From: DSCS01 sp035391585
Lineage (GTDB): Bacteria; Macinerneyibacteriota; Macinerneyibacteria; Macinerneyibacteriales; DSCS01
Assembly: GCA_964574875.1 (NCBI GenBank)
Contig: CAZNOX010000007.1
Span: 1 to 64,000, forward strand
DNA: 64,000 nucleotides
Direction: 5' to 3'
The number at the start of each line of letters is the position of its first letter. Within the stretch, counting starts at the first letter, position 1. Shown one piece after another: positions 8,212 through 16,545 of this stretch. The position numbers and the translations under genes were made by a program. The notes under the pieces are model-generated. The model did not search any database and had not been told where the DNA came from. It saw only the letters and a program-made list of their open reading frames with translations.

Positions 8212-8912
8212 AACTCCTCCCTGATCTCAATATGACGGACACCTCGGAACGGAGCTGTGATCTCAGTCCAGTCCCGCCGGGTCCAGGCAGGAAAACCCGT
8301 TCCCTCCCGGGGAACATACTGCTGAAGGGCATACCGTCGGCTCTTCTCCAGGGAAAAAGACCTGATGATCTCGGCAACATCGTCGGCGGTATGCATCCCG
8401 GGGACCAGAGTCGTCCTGAATTCGTATCCCGGAGCATTTTTCAGGATGAGCTCTGCACTTCTGCGGATGAGTCCCGTGTCCACAGAGACTCCGCAGGCTT
8501 CCCTGTACTTTTCCGGTGTATGTTTCAGGTCCATGGCCACATAGGAGACCAGCCCCCTGCCAAGAAGCGTTTCGAGATAATCAGGTGCTGACCCGTTGGT
8601 GTCAAGTTTCACGTTGTATCCCATATCACAGGCTGTCTCGATGAAGGGGAGAAGCCCTTCCCCCCAGGTGGGCTCCCCACCGGTCACCACCAGAGCATCC
8701 GCCAGCCTCTTCATCTCGAGAAGCCGGGTTGTGACCAGATCGTCATCCTCGCCCTCCCCTTGTCCCAGAAGCGTATGATTATGACAATAGGGACACCTGA
8801 AATTACATCCCCTGAAAAAGACAAGGGCAGCGACCTTTCCGGGATAGTCGATAAGAGAGAGTCCCGGAGGAGAAGCGATCCGATGCGAAAAACTACATGG
8901 TAAAGGGGACAC
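8208..8912 (-). CDS. nrdG: Anaerobic ribonucleotide reductase activating enzyme
   Basis: A 234-residue radical SAM activase that installs the glycyl radical in NrdD. The Fe-S motif GCNFRCPYC gives Cys36, Cys40 and Cys43, and GGEP lies near residue 79. SLIDYPGK ahead of the motif is typical of the NrdG2/PflA-like form. The predicted start is a GTG inside the last codons of nrdD (20-bp overlap), with only a weak ribosome binding site, so translation is probably coupled to nrdD. Confidence 0.88.
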   Translation of the reverse strand: MSPLPCSFSHRIASPPGLSLIDYPGKVAALVFFRGCNFRCPYCHNHTLLGQGEGEDDDLVTTRLLEMKRLADALVVTGGEPTWGEGLLPFIETACDMGYNVKLDTNGSAPDYLETLLGRGLVSYVAMDLKHTPEKYREACGVSVDTGLIRRSAELILKNAPGYEFRTTLVPGMHTADDVAEIIRSFSLEKSRRYALQQYVPREGTGFPAWTRRDWTEITAPFRGVRHIEIREEL

Positions 8913-10947
8913 GCTCTCTGAACTCCTCTTTTTTTCCTTTGTTCCAAAGCTTCACCGGCCTGTAATACCCCACCACCCTGCTGTAGACTTCCATCTCCCG
9001 GCCGCATTGCGGGCAGGACTCCTGTTTTCCACGGACATAGCCGTGCTCTTCACAAACGGAAAAAGTCGGGGAAATGGTGAAATAAGGGATCTTGTAGTTA
9101 TGGGCGACCTTGCTGATGAGCTCGCGGACAGCTTCGTACCCGGGGGCTGTCTCCCCGAGGAAAATATGGACCACGGTTCCCCCGTTATACTGGGCCTGGA
9201 TCTCATTCTGATTATCCAGAACGGTGAAGACATCTGACGTATAATGGACAGGCAGCTGAGAGGAATTGGTGTAGTAAGGTTCATTTTCTCCCTGGGTGAT
9301 GATCTCGGGGAACCGCTCTTTATCGATCTTGGCCAGACGGTAGGATGTCCCTTCGGCAGGAGTCGCCTCGAGGTTGTAGATGTTCCCCGTCTGCTCCTGA
9401 TAATCAGAGAGTTTGTCTCTCATAAACCGGAGGATCTCCAAAGCCGTCTCTTTCCCTTCAGGAGAGCCGATATCCTTGCCCAGGAAATTGAGAAGGGCTT
9501 CATTCATCCCCACGAGGCCGATGGTATTGAAATGGCCGTCTAATGTCCCCAGATAACGTTTTGAATAGGGCAACAGGCCGTTTTCCATATTTTTTCTGAC
9601 CACTTTCCGTTTGAGTTCAAGAGATTCGCGGGCCAGGTCCATGAGATATTCAAGACGTCCCAGGAATTCGGCTTTGGACCGGGAGAGATACCCGATCCTG
9701 GGAAGATTGATGGTCACGACACCGATACTTCCGGTCTTTTCCCCGCTTCCGAAGAGGCCCCCTGTCCGGCTCTTCAGTTCTCTGAGGTCAAGCTGAAGAC
9801 GGCAGCACATGGACCGGACATCGGAAGGCTTCAGCGAGCTGTTGATAAAATTCTGAAAATACGGGATACCGTACTTTGCTGTCATCTCGAAAAGAAGCCC
9901 GGCATTCTCCGTCTCCCATTGAAAATCCGTTGTGATGTTATAGGTTGGGATAGGGAAAGTAAAGATCCGTCCTTTGGAGTCTCCTTCGATCATCACCTCC
10001 AGGAAGGCCCGGTTGATCATATCCATCTCTTTCTGAAAATCACTGTAGGGGGTCTCAATGAGGGTGCCGCCCCAGACAGCCTGCTGGTCCTTCATATCTT
10101 CGGGGACAGTCCAGTCAAAAGTCAGATTTGTAAAGGGGGTCTGCCCTCCCCACCGGGAAGCGATGTTCAGGTTGAAGACAAACGTCTGGACAGCCTGTTT
10201 CACCTCATCATAGGAGAGGCCGTCCTGCCTCACATAGGGAGCCAGATAGGTGTCAAACGAGGAGAAGGCCTGGGCTCCGGCCCACTCGTTCTGCATTGTC
10301 CCGAGAAAATTGACCATCTGCATGAGGGCGGAATGGAGATGACGCGGCGGCCCGGATTCCACTTTCCCGGGAACACCGTTAAACCCCTCCCACAAGAGTT
10401 CTTTGATGGACCACCCGGCACAATATCCGGCGATCCCCATGGAGAGGTCGTGAATATGAAAATCCCCGTTGATATGGGCCTGGGCGATCTCTGACGTGTA
10501 GACTTTTTTCAGAGTGTAGTTGGCGATGACACTTCCTGCCGTATGCATGAGAAGTCCGGAGAAGGAGTATCCCGAGTTGGAATTCTCATTGACCCTCCAG
10601 TCTTTCATGCCGATATAACCGTCGATGGTCTTCTCCACGTCAAGAAGCACCTTTTCTGCTTCTCTGAGGACTTCCTGTTCTTTACGGTAGAGGATGTAGG
10701 CTTTGGCGGTCCGGGCATGTCCGTTTTCAATGAGGACTTTCTCGACGATATCCTGGATATCCTCCACGCCGGGAATACGCTTTTCGAACTCCTCTTCCAG
10801 AACGGTGACCACGTTGTCCGTCAGGGAGCGGGCCAATGTCCTGTTGTACCCTCCCACGGCCTTGGCCGCCTTGTAAATCGCCTCTTCGATCTTGTCCCTG
10901 TCGAATGGGACTTTCTCTCCGTTCCGTTTCACAATACGCTCTAACAT
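8893..10947 (-). CDS. nrdD: Anaerobic ribonucleoside-triphosphate reductase
   Basis: The 684-residue class III reductase makes deoxynucleotides under anoxic conditions with a glycyl radical. An N-terminal ATP-cone (IVKRNGEKVPFDRDKI) senses ATP/dATP. The C-terminus has a zinc site (CEEH...CPQCG) and the glycyl radical segment SRVVGYYRP. The ATG at 10947 is chosen because GGGAGG sits 6 bp upstream; a longer reading to 11046 would run through the promoter and the NrdR-like boxes. nrdG follows directly. Regulation by NrdR is strongly suggested by the two boxes upstream. Confidence 0.93.
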   Translation of the reverse strand: MLERIVKRNGEKVPFDRDKIEEAIYKAAKAVGGYNRTLARSLTDNVVTVLEEEFEKRIPGVEDIQDIVEKVLIENGHARTAKAYILYRKEQEVLREAEKVLLDVEKTIDGYIGMKDWRVNENSNSGYSFSGLLMHTAGSVIANYTLKKVYTSEIAQAHINGDFHIHDLSMGIAGYCAGWSIKELLWEGFNGVPGKVESGPPRHLHSALMQMVNFLGTMQNEWAGAQAFSSFDTYLAPYVRQDGLSYDEVKQAVQTFVFNLNIASRWGGQTPFTNLTFDWTVPEDMKDQQAVWGGTLIETPYSDFQKEMDMINRAFLEVMIEGDSKGRIFTFPIPTYNITTDFQWETENAGLLFEMTAKYGIPYFQNFINSSLKPSDVRSMCCRLQLDLRELKSRTGGLFGSGEKTGSIGVVTINLPRIGYLSRSKAEFLGRLEYLMDLARESLELKRKVVRKNMENGLLPYSKRYLGTLDGHFNTIGLVGMNEALLNFLGKDIGSPEGKETALEILRFMRDKLSDYQEQTGNIYNLEATPAEGTSYRLAKIDKERFPEIITQGENEPYYTNSSQLPVHYTSDVFTVLDNQNEIQAQYNGGTVVHIFLGETAPGYEAVRELISKVAHNYKIPYFTISPTFSVCEEHGYVRGKQESCPQCGREMEVYSRVVGYYRPVKLWNKGKKEEFRERVPFTM

Positions 10948-10966
10948 AAAGCCTCCCTTGCACTTA

Positions 10967-11014
10967 AATCTATATATGGTATGTTTTCCAGCGTTTACAT
11001 ACAATATATAGCCC
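10967..11014. promoter_or_regulatory. Two NrdR-like boxes
   Basis: Two 16-bp sites at 10967-10982 and 10999-11014 match the NrdR box consensus ACACTATATATTGTGT at about 11 and 12 of 16 positions. Their starts are 32 bp apart, about three helical turns, as in known NrdR operators. They are arranged as a near-perfect inverted repeat (10970-10984 and 10997-11011, one mismatch). The distal box covers the -10 element of nrdD. No nrdR gene is in the window. Confidence 0.72.
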
Positions 11015-11031
11015 TTTTCCGGGAACGTCAA
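11003..11031 (-). promoter_or_regulatory. nrdD promoter
   Basis: TTGACG (11026-11031) and TATATT (11003-11008) are 17 bp apart on the minus strand, 56 bp upstream of the nrdD ATG. The -10 lies inside the distal NrdR-like box. Confidence 0.7.
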
Positions 11032-11046
11032 GGAGAGATTTTTCAT

Positions 11047-11075
11047 TTGATAAAAAGATGACTTTCCCGTAAAAT
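11047..11075 (+). promoter_or_regulatory. Promoter of the permease-EIIA gene
   Basis: TTGATA (11047-11052) and TAAAAT (11070-11075) with a 17-bp spacer lie 22 bp upstream of the permease start. The promoter diverges from nrdD. Confidence 0.6.
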
Positions 11076-11097
11076 GAGAAGGGACAGAAAGGAGCTT

Positions 11098-12951
11098 ATG
11101 AAAAAAGAACTTTCCCTCTTCAGCGCCTTCAGTATCGCTGCAGGGGCCATGATCAGCTCAGGCCTTTTCGTTCTTCCCGGCCTGGCCTATTCCCTGACAG
11201 GCCCTTCTGTGATCGTTGCCTATTGCCTTGCCGGCCTTCTCATGGTTCCGACGATCTTCGCCAAAGCAGAGCTGGCCACAGCCATGCCCAAAGCCGGAGG
11301 AACCTATTTTTATATCAACCGGATCATCGGGACTCCGGCGGGCTTTGCCGCGGGCATCGCCAACTGGTTTTCCATAGCGTCCAAAAGCGCCTTTGCTCTC
11401 GTGGGGATCGGGACATTTGCCCTCCTTTTCAATCCTCACCTCTCCGAGTTTCATATCCGTCTTATTGCGGCAGCCTTCACCCTGCTGTTCACTCTTCTCA
11501 ATATTATCAGCACCAGACATTCCGGAAAGCTCCAGAGCCTTCTTGTCGTCTTCCTCCTGGCGATCCTCGGGCTCTTTATGATCTTCGGCTATCCTGCCAT
11601 GAATGCGCAGCATTTTCACTTCTTTTTCAGAAAAGGATATGCCGCCCTCTTCGCGGCCACGGGCATGGTCTTTATCTCGTTCGGAGGATTGACTAAGATC
11701 GCCGACATGGCCGAAGAGATCAGGGATTCAGCCAGGAATCTCCCCAAAGCCATGCTTTATGCTTTTATCACAGTGAATGTGATCTACGTGATCGTCGTGG
11801 CCATCGTCGTGGGTGTCCTACCTCATCACTCCCTGATCACCACCCTGACTCCGGTCTCCGATGCCGCCGGGGTCTTTTTCGGCCTGCCCGGGCGGCTGCT
11901 TCTTGCTCTGGCCGCCATCTTCGCCTTTATCACAACAGCAAACGCCGGGATCATGTCCGCATCCCGGTCACCCCTGGCCATGAGCCGGGATACTCTTCTC
12001 CCTCCCCTCATGTCCAAGGTCTCCCGCAGATTCAAAACACCCTATGTCTCTATCCTTTTTACCGGGCTTTTCATCCTCGTCTCCATCCTCCTTCTTCACA
12101 TCAAAGAGCTGGTGAAGATCGCTTCGGCTTTCATGCTTCTTCTCTTCATCTTCGACAACCTCTCTCTGATCATCATCCGTTATTCCAAGGTGAGAAACTA
12201 CAGGCCCAGTTTCAAAGCCCCCCTGTTCCCCCTTCTTCAACTGTTCGCCATCGCTTCTTACATCTACCTGATCATCGAGATGGGGCCCAAAACGCTTCTT
12301 CTCATGGGCCTCTTTCTTCTCCTGACATTAGGAGCCTATCTTCTCTTCGCCCGTCAGTGCGCCCACACTCAATCGGCCCTGGTCCTCATGGCTGAGCGCA
12401 TGATGGATAAAAATCTCAGTGCCGACTCTTCCACAAAGCAGCTGGAACAGGAACTTCTCATGATCCTCCAGGACAGAGACGATATCACGGAAGACCGGTT
12501 TGATAAACTGATCAGGAGAAGCCTGGTCCTTGATGTGGACAGGCCCCTTGGCCGTGAAGCTTTCTTCAGCCTTCTTGCAGACAAGCTGACTTCCCGTTTG
12601 AACCTGTCCCGTGAAGAGATCGTCAGCCAGTTCTGCAAGAGAGAAGAGGCCTCCTCGACGAACATCATCCCCGGCATTGCCATTCCCCATATTATCATTC
12701 CGGGAAAAGAGAAATTTGAGATCGTTCTTGCCAGGAGCCGGGCAGGGATCGAATGGGAAAAAGGCTCCCCTCCCGTCCATGCTGTCTTTGTCCTCCTGGG
12801 GACAGCTGATGAGAGGACATATCACCTCAGGGCCTTGATGGCTGTGGCCCAGCTTCTGCAGGAGAACTCTTTTCTGGACAGCTGGAATAAAGCACGGGAC
12901 TGCGAGGACCTCCGCTCCACCATCCTTCTCATGCCCCGCCAGAGAGACTGA
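11098..12951 (+). CDS. APC-family amino-acid permease fused to a PTS EIIA-like domain
   Basis: The 617-residue protein starts with an amino acid/polyamine permease (about residues 1-425, some 12 hydrophobic helices, with the family's early SIAAGAMISSGLFVLPG). Residues about 470-617 resemble the PTS EIIA type 2/PtsN fold; the pattern GIAIPH places the phospho-acceptor at His531. The fusion suggests that phosphate flow from HPr or EI-type proteins gates amino-acid uptake in the inner membrane. The ATG at 11098 follows AAAGGAG; an ATG 24 bp upstream lacks a ribosome binding site. The substrate amino acid cannot be read from the sequence. TatD follows after 8 bp and may be cotranscribed. Confidence 0.85.
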   Translation: MKKELSLFSAFSIAAGAMISSGLFVLPGLAYSLTGPSVIVAYCLAGLLMVPTIFAKAELATAMPKAGGTYFYINRIIGTPAGFAAGIANWFSIASKSAFALVGIGTFALLFNPHLSEFHIRLIAAAFTLLFTLLNIISTRHSGKLQSLLVVFLLAILGLFMIFGYPAMNAQHFHFFFRKGYAALFAATGMVFISFGGLTKIADMAEEIRDSARNLPKAMLYAFITVNVIYVIVVAIVVGVLPHHSLITTLTPVSDAAGVFFGLPGRLLLALAAIFAFITTANAGIMSASRSPLAMSRDTLLPPLMSKVSRRFKTPYVSILFTGLFILVSILLLHIKELVKIASAFMLLLFIFDNLSLIIIRYSKVRNYRPSFKAPLFPLLQLFAIASYIYLIIEMGPKTLLLMGLFLLLTLGAYLLFARQCAHTQSALVLMAERMMDKNLSADSSTKQLEQELLMILQDRDDITEDRFDKLIRRSLVLDVDRPLGREAFFSLLADKLTSRLNLSREEIVSQFCKREEASSTNIIPGIAIPHIIIPGKEKFEIVLARSRAGIEWEKGSPPVHAVFVLLGTADERTYHLRALMAVAQLLQENSFLDSWNKARDCEDLRSTILLMPRQRD

Positions 12952-12959
12952 GGAGCCCG

Positions 12960-13730
12960 ATGAAGAACCTCTACGATTGCCATGTCCATCTCAACATGAA
13001 GCAATTTTCCTCATTCCGCGATTCTCTTATCGAGGAGTGCGGCCGCATTCTTGATTTCTGTATCAATGTGGGCTACGACGAAACGAGCAGCGAAGAATCC
13101 CTTCTTCTTGCTTACAAACACCCTTTCATCAAAGCGGCCGTGGGACTTCATCCTTCGTATGCCTCCCAGGGGAACCAACGCTTTCTGGACCGCCTCAGCG
13201 GGATGCTTGCAGAAGACGAAGCCGCCGCCCTGGGAGAGATCGGGTTGGATTATTACTGGATGAAAGACCCGCCGGATGTCCAGAAAAAGATCTTCACTGA
13301 ACAGATGGAGATCGCTGCTCACCATAAAAAGGCGGTCATCATTCACGACAGAGAGAGTCACGATGATACAGTGGAGATCCTCAAGGCCTTTAACGGACGT
13401 GTCCGCGGAGTCCTCCACTCCTTTTCAGGAGACAGACCCATGGCCCGGGCCGTCATGGACATGGGCTACTATCTCTCAATTTCAGGCCCCGTGACGTTTC
13501 AGAATAAAAAAAATATCCCCTTTCGGGAAGTGGTGGCCTCCCTTCCCGCCGACCGGCTGCTTATTGAGACTGATTCTCCCTATCTTGCCCCGGTCCCCTT
13601 TCGCGGAAAGACCAACACCCCTCTCAATGTCTCCTATGTGGCCGAAGAAGTCTCTTCACTCATCAAAATGGATCTTGATAAGTTTTTAGAGATCAGCCGA
13701 TCGGGGGCCCGGGATCTGTTCGGAATCTGA
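12960..13730 (+). CDS. TatD family metal-dependent hydrolase
   Basis: A 256-residue TIM-barrel amidohydrolase of the TatD family, which act as DNA 3'-5' exonucleases or deoxyribonucleases. The metal ligands are all present: His8 and His10 in CHVHL, Glu in GEIGLDYYW, His in IIHDRES, His in LHSFSG and Asp in ETDSPYLAP. Its length is normal. GAGGAG precedes the ATG, and the gene starts 8 bp after the permease-EIIA gene. It ends just before the 3' end of the RNase P RNA, which runs in the opposite direction. Confidence 0.9.
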   Translation: MKNLYDCHVHLNMKQFSSFRDSLIEECGRILDFCINVGYDETSSEESLLLAYKHPFIKAAVGLHPSYASQGNQRFLDRLSGMLAEDEAAALGEIGLDYYWMKDPPDVQKKIFTEQMEIAAHHKKAVIIHDRESHDDTVEILKAFNGRVRGVLHSFSGDRPMARAVMDMGYYLSISGPVTFQNKKNIPFREVVASLPADRLLIETDSPYLAPVPFRGKTNTPLNVSYVAEEVSSLIKMDLDKFLEISRSGARDLFGI

Positions 13731-13735
13731 AGAAG

Positions 13736-14090
13736 TGAAGCGGGACTGTAAGCCGAATTCTGTCAGCTGCTGAAAGCAGCCGGATAGCCATTTATCTGGG
13801 ACAGATGTCGCCATCTGCCTCAAGCAACCTACCCGAGGGTAAGCGACGGGCCGCCGCAATCCCTCCTATTTGGTTTTGCACCGGGTGGGGTTTACCCGGC
13901 CTTCTGCGTTACCGCAGAAGCGGTGAGCTCTTACCTCGCCTTTTCACCCTTACCTGCCATGCGGCAGGCGGTTCTTTTCTGTGGCACTTTCCAGAAGTCG
14001 CCTTCTCCGGATGTTATCCGGCACCCTGCCCTGTGGTGTTCGGACTTTCCTCACCTGCATGACGCAAGCGCGGCTATCCGTCCCGCTTCT
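13736..14090 (-). ncRNA. rnpB: RNase P RNA, bacterial class A
   Basis: The catalytic RNA that trims tRNA 5' leaders lies on the minus strand, about 355 nt. The 5' end AGAAGCGGGAC pairs with GTCCCGCTTC at the 3' end to form P1. The conserved core GAGGAAAGUCCG is at 14041-14052, and the conserved 3' ACAGAAUUCGGCUUAC is at 13748-13763. Internal hairpins such as GCCUGCCGCAUGGCAGG are intact. The ends are placed from the P1 pairing and may be off by a few bases. No clear T-rich terminator follows. Confidence 0.95.
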
Positions 14091-14095
14091 GGTGT

Positions 14096-14125
14096 ATCAT
14101 ACGTGACAATCGGTTCAATAATCAA
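14096..14125 (-). promoter_or_regulatory. rnpB promoter
   Basis: TTGATT (14120-14125) and TATGAT (14096-14101) with an 18-bp spacer sit just upstream of the RNase P RNA 5' end. The -35 box overlaps the last codons of the RNase HI gene. Confidence 0.6.
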
Positions 14126-14723
14126 GAGAAAAATGATCTGTTTCGCAGGTATCGATGGCTTTGTTGGCCAGGCTGTCAGCCCGGGCATTTTCTGAGCGAG
14201 GGACATGCCTGATACGGAGAGCGTCAAACATCGCCTTGAGGCTGCAGGCTTCGTCATAGAGCTTTTTCAGGCTCTGACTCTTGACGCGGTACTCTCCGTT
14301 GAGCTGCCGGACCACAAGCTCGCTGTCCAGGTGGATAAGCGCTCGCTTTACTCCTTCTTCTGCAAGGCGGTGCAAAGCAGCCAGGATCCCGCAATACTCA
14401 GCGTAATTATTCGTGGCCTTCCCCAAATACCCCCAGCCTTCTTCTTTTTTCCCATGGGGATAAAGGATCGTGTACCCGTACCCGGCTTCACCGGGGTTCC
14501 CCCTGGAAGCCCCGTCGCAGAAAGCCACAGCTTCTCCCTCTCCCGGGTAAGCCTGCTCTGACGTCTTCCTGCTGCGGGACAAGTCTTTACGGTCCTGTGA
14601 AAGCCATCGGATCAGGAGAGACCTCTCTTCCCGGCCGAGGGATAAAAAGACAGCAGAGGCGTCCGCTCCTTCACGGATCTTCTGCTGAAGAGACTGGAAG
14701 AGAGCCTCTATGTCCGGTCCCAA
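14115..14723 (-). CDS. RNase HI family protein
   Basis: The C-terminal part is an RNase HI fold that cuts RNA in RNA-DNA hybrids. The four carboxylates are present in FCDGASRGNPG, NNYAEYCGILAAL, HLDSELVVRQL and ARADSLANKA. An N-terminal extension of about 60 residues precedes the fold and has no recognised domain. A TTG start at 14723 is favoured because GGGAGG lies 8 bp upstream; a GTG at 14750 is possible but has no ribosome binding site and overlaps the upstream zinc ribbon more deeply. The chosen start overlaps the upstream gene by 16 bp, giving 202 residues. Confidence 0.85.
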   Translation of the reverse strand: MGPDIEALFQSLQQKIREGADASAVFLSLGREERSLLIRWLSQDRKDLSRSRKTSEQAYPGEGEAVAFCDGASRGNPGEAGYGYTILYPHGKKEEGWGYLGKATNNYAEYCGILAALHRLAEEGVKRALIHLDSELVVRQLNGEYRVKSQSLKKLYDEACSLKAMFDALRIRHVPRSENARADSLANKAIDTCETDHFSLDY

Positions 14724-15421
14724 AAAAGAATCCTCCCGCAATAGGGGCACTGCTTCACTTCACGGGCCCGCCTGACTTCGGAGACAAGCTGGGGAGGAAG
14801 CTGCATCTTACACACACCGCAGTGGCCGTTGTTCACCGTGGCCATGATGATATGCTGGAATTTCCCTGCTTTCTCCATGGTCCTGACCATGCCCGAGACA
14901 TGAGGCGGAAGTTTTTTCAGCAGATCGGCCTTCATGTTCTTGAGCGCATCATATTCCGGTTTCAACTCACTGATCTTCTCTTCCACAAGGGTACGTTCAC
15001 GCCCGAGTTCGGCTTCCCTGGCCTCATAGTCCTCTTTGGCAGTCTCATAGGCGTCGTTGAGAGTCTCGAGTTCGTCTCCCTTCTGATGCCGTTTTGCAGT
15101 GAGTTCATCGATAAGCCGTTTCACATTATAGATCTCGTTGTTCAGCGCTGTCATCTCTTTGGCTTTTTTCACCAGAAGGAGCTGATTCTCGTACTTCTTC
15201 TGCAGCAGCCGGTTGGCATTGAGATCCATATCGATCCCCGCCAGCTCTTTACGCATCTCTTCGATCTGTTTTTCCGTATCCTCGTTCTGTTCCCTCAGAC
15301 GACTCAATTCGGATTCTTTCTTCTTGAGTTCTTCCGGTTTTTCTTCAACGATATGGCGCATTTCTTCGCTATTAGTGATAATGTCAGCGATCTCGTGAAG
15401 AATCTCAAGATATGACTCCAT
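14708..15421 (-). CDS. Coiled-coil protein with C4 zinc ribbon (CT398-like)
   Basis: The 237-residue protein is mostly a charged, heptad-like coiled coil (about residues 15-180), followed by a C4 zinc ribbon (CGVC...CPYC). This is the architecture of the CT398-like family, often encoded beside RNase HI. CT398 relatives bind sigma-54 or secretion components in Chlamydia, but the general role is unsettled. AAGGAGGAATT precedes the ATG. The gene begins only about 20 bp after the tRNA terminator, so its own promoter is not obvious and it may depend on readthrough. Confidence 0.78.
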   Translation of the reverse strand: MESYLEILHEIADIITNSEEMRHIVEEKPEELKKKESELSRLREQNEDTEKQIEEMRKELAGIDMDLNANRLLQKKYENQLLLVKKAKEMTALNNEIYNVKRLIDELTAKRHQKGDELETLNDAYETAKEDYEAREAELGRERTLVEEKISELKPEYDALKNMKADLLKKLPPHVSGMVRTMEKAGKFQHIIMATVNNGHCGVCKMQLPPQLVSEVRRAREVKQCPYCGRILFWDRT

Positions 15422-15442
15422 AATTCCTCCTTACTTTATATC

Positions 15443-15472
15443 AAAAAAAAAGGTGCACCCGGGGTGCACCTT
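15443..15472 (-). terminator. Intrinsic terminator after the tRNA
   Basis: A GC-rich stem of about 11 bp around AAGGTGCACC (15450-15472) is followed on the minus strand by eight or nine T residues (15443-15450). It ends the tRNA transcript and may partly shield the zinc-ribbon gene. Confidence 0.75.
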
Positions 15473-15532
15473 AAAAAACATAAAATCAATCGCAATGTCC
15501 TTTGTTCCAGCAAAATGTCAGCTCCTGTCATA

Positions 15533-15605
15533 TGGGCCCAAGTGGATTCGAACCACTGACCGACCGGTTATGAGCCGGTAGCTCTACCAACTGAGCTATG
15601 GGCCC
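15533..15605 (-). tRNA. tRNA with CAU anticodon (Ile2 or elongator Met)
   Basis: The 73-nt gene folds as a cloverleaf: acceptor GGGCCCA/TGGGCCC, D arm AGCTCAGTTGGTAGAGCT, anticodon stem ACCGG with loop CTCATAA, and T arm GTGGTTCGAATCCAC. The discriminator is A and CCA is not encoded. The GCTCATAACC anticodon region resembles lysidine-modified tRNA-Ile2 of several bacteria, but elongator Met cannot be excluded without comparison to the other CAU tRNAs and tilS determinants. Confidence 0.92.
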
Positions 15606-15621
15606 CTTCAACGTGTCATTG

Positions 15622-15649
15622 ATTATAAGAAGATTGAGTCGGGTGTCAA
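15622..15649 (-). promoter_or_regulatory. tRNA promoter
   Basis: TTGACA (15644-15649) and TATAAT (15622-15627) with a 16-bp spacer on the minus strand, 16 bp upstream of the tRNA 5' end. Both hexamers match the consensus. Confidence 0.78.
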
Positions 15650-15682
15650 TATGAAAAGTGACAGATCTCTTTCGGGTGCGAG

Positions 15683-15711
15683 TTGACATCTCTTTCCTGC
15701 TGTGATATTCT
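15683..15711 (+). promoter_or_regulatory. Promoter of the TPR lipoprotein/alr operon
   Basis: TTGACA (15683-15688) and TATTCT (15706-15711) with a 17-bp spacer, followed by AAAGGAGG ahead of the GTG start at 15747. Confidence 0.7.
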
Positions 15712-15746
15712 TGTCGGACAACAGCGGAATTTCAAAGGAGGTTTCT

Positions 15747-16544
15747 GTGAGAAAACTGATTATCGCCCTCTTGATTTCATCCTTCCTTTACTCCTGTGCA
15801 CACAAGGATAAACTCGTCAAAAAAGAGCCCATTGAAGATATGGGAAACATCATTACCGTGGATACGATGACGCTTCTTTCCATGGCCCTGGACCATTATA
15901 ATAAAGAAGAATATACCCAGTGCAGTGATCTTCTGGAGACGATCCTCGACAGAGAGCCTGATAATTACAAAGCCCGGGTCCTCAAAGGGCGCCTCCTGAC
16001 ATCCCTGGGAGATTATGATTCAGCCCTTTCTCTTCTTCACGGGATTGAAAAACAATACCCCAGGAAGTATGATGTCCATTACTACCTCGGGCGTGTCTAT
16101 GAACTTCAGAAGTTCAACTCTGCAGCACTCAAATACTATATGAACTCCTATGAGTTGGGAAACACAAGCTCCTATCTTGTGGAGAAGATCGCTATTCTCT
16201 ATATGCGCGAACAGAAATTTTCCGAAGCCATCTCGTTTTTCCATAATTACCTTGTCCGTCACGATCAACACCACTATATCCGTTATCAGCTGGCCATGGC
16301 CTATTTCTATACGAACAATTACAATAATGCCGTGGATCAGCTGAAACTCCTTCAGCGCTACGATGCCGGTTATTCACTCTCCTATTACGGGCTGGGCTAT
16401 ATCTATTTCGAGATCTACGACAGGTCAAAAAACCCCAGTTACAAGCGTCTTTCCCTGGACAACCTCAAGCACTACCTCACACTGGAGCCGGGAGACGGAT
16501 ACTATTCGCGGAGAGCCCGGTCCATGATCAGCCGGCTGGAGTAG
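15747..16544 (+). CDS. TPR-repeat lipoprotein
   Basis: The 265-residue protein starts at a GTG behind AAAGGAGG; an ATG 45 bp upstream has no ribosome binding site. A short signal peptide ends in LYSC, so Cys17 is the likely lipid-anchored residue. The remainder consists of tetratricopeptide-like helical pairs between about residues 45 and 250 (for example DILFLETILDREPDNY-type units and KARVLKGRLL). It likely sits on a membrane face as a scaffold for protein contacts. It precedes alr by one base, hinting at an envelope role, but no specific partner is evident. Confidence 0.8.
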   Translation: MRKLIIALLISSFLYSCAHKDKLVKKEPIEDMGNIITVDTMTLLSMALDHYNKEEYTQCSDLLETILDREPDNYKARVLKGRLLTSLGDYDSALSLLHGIEKQYPRKYDVHYYLGRVYELQKFNSAALKYYMNSYELGNTSSYLVEKIAILYMREQKFSEAISFFHNYLVRHDQHHYIRYQLAMAYFYTNNYNNAVDQLKLLQRYDAGYSLSYYGLGYIYFEIYDRSKNPSYKRLSLDNLKHYLTLEPGDGYYSRRARSMISRLE

Positions 16545-16545
16545 C

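Noticed and set aside
11158..11619. Open frame of 153 codons antisense to the permease
   Set aside because: Highly charged composition typical of a shadow frame; the plus-strand permease is certain.
13805..14062. Open frames across the RNase P RNA
   Set aside because: The region is explained by the structured RNA; frames have no ribosome binding site.
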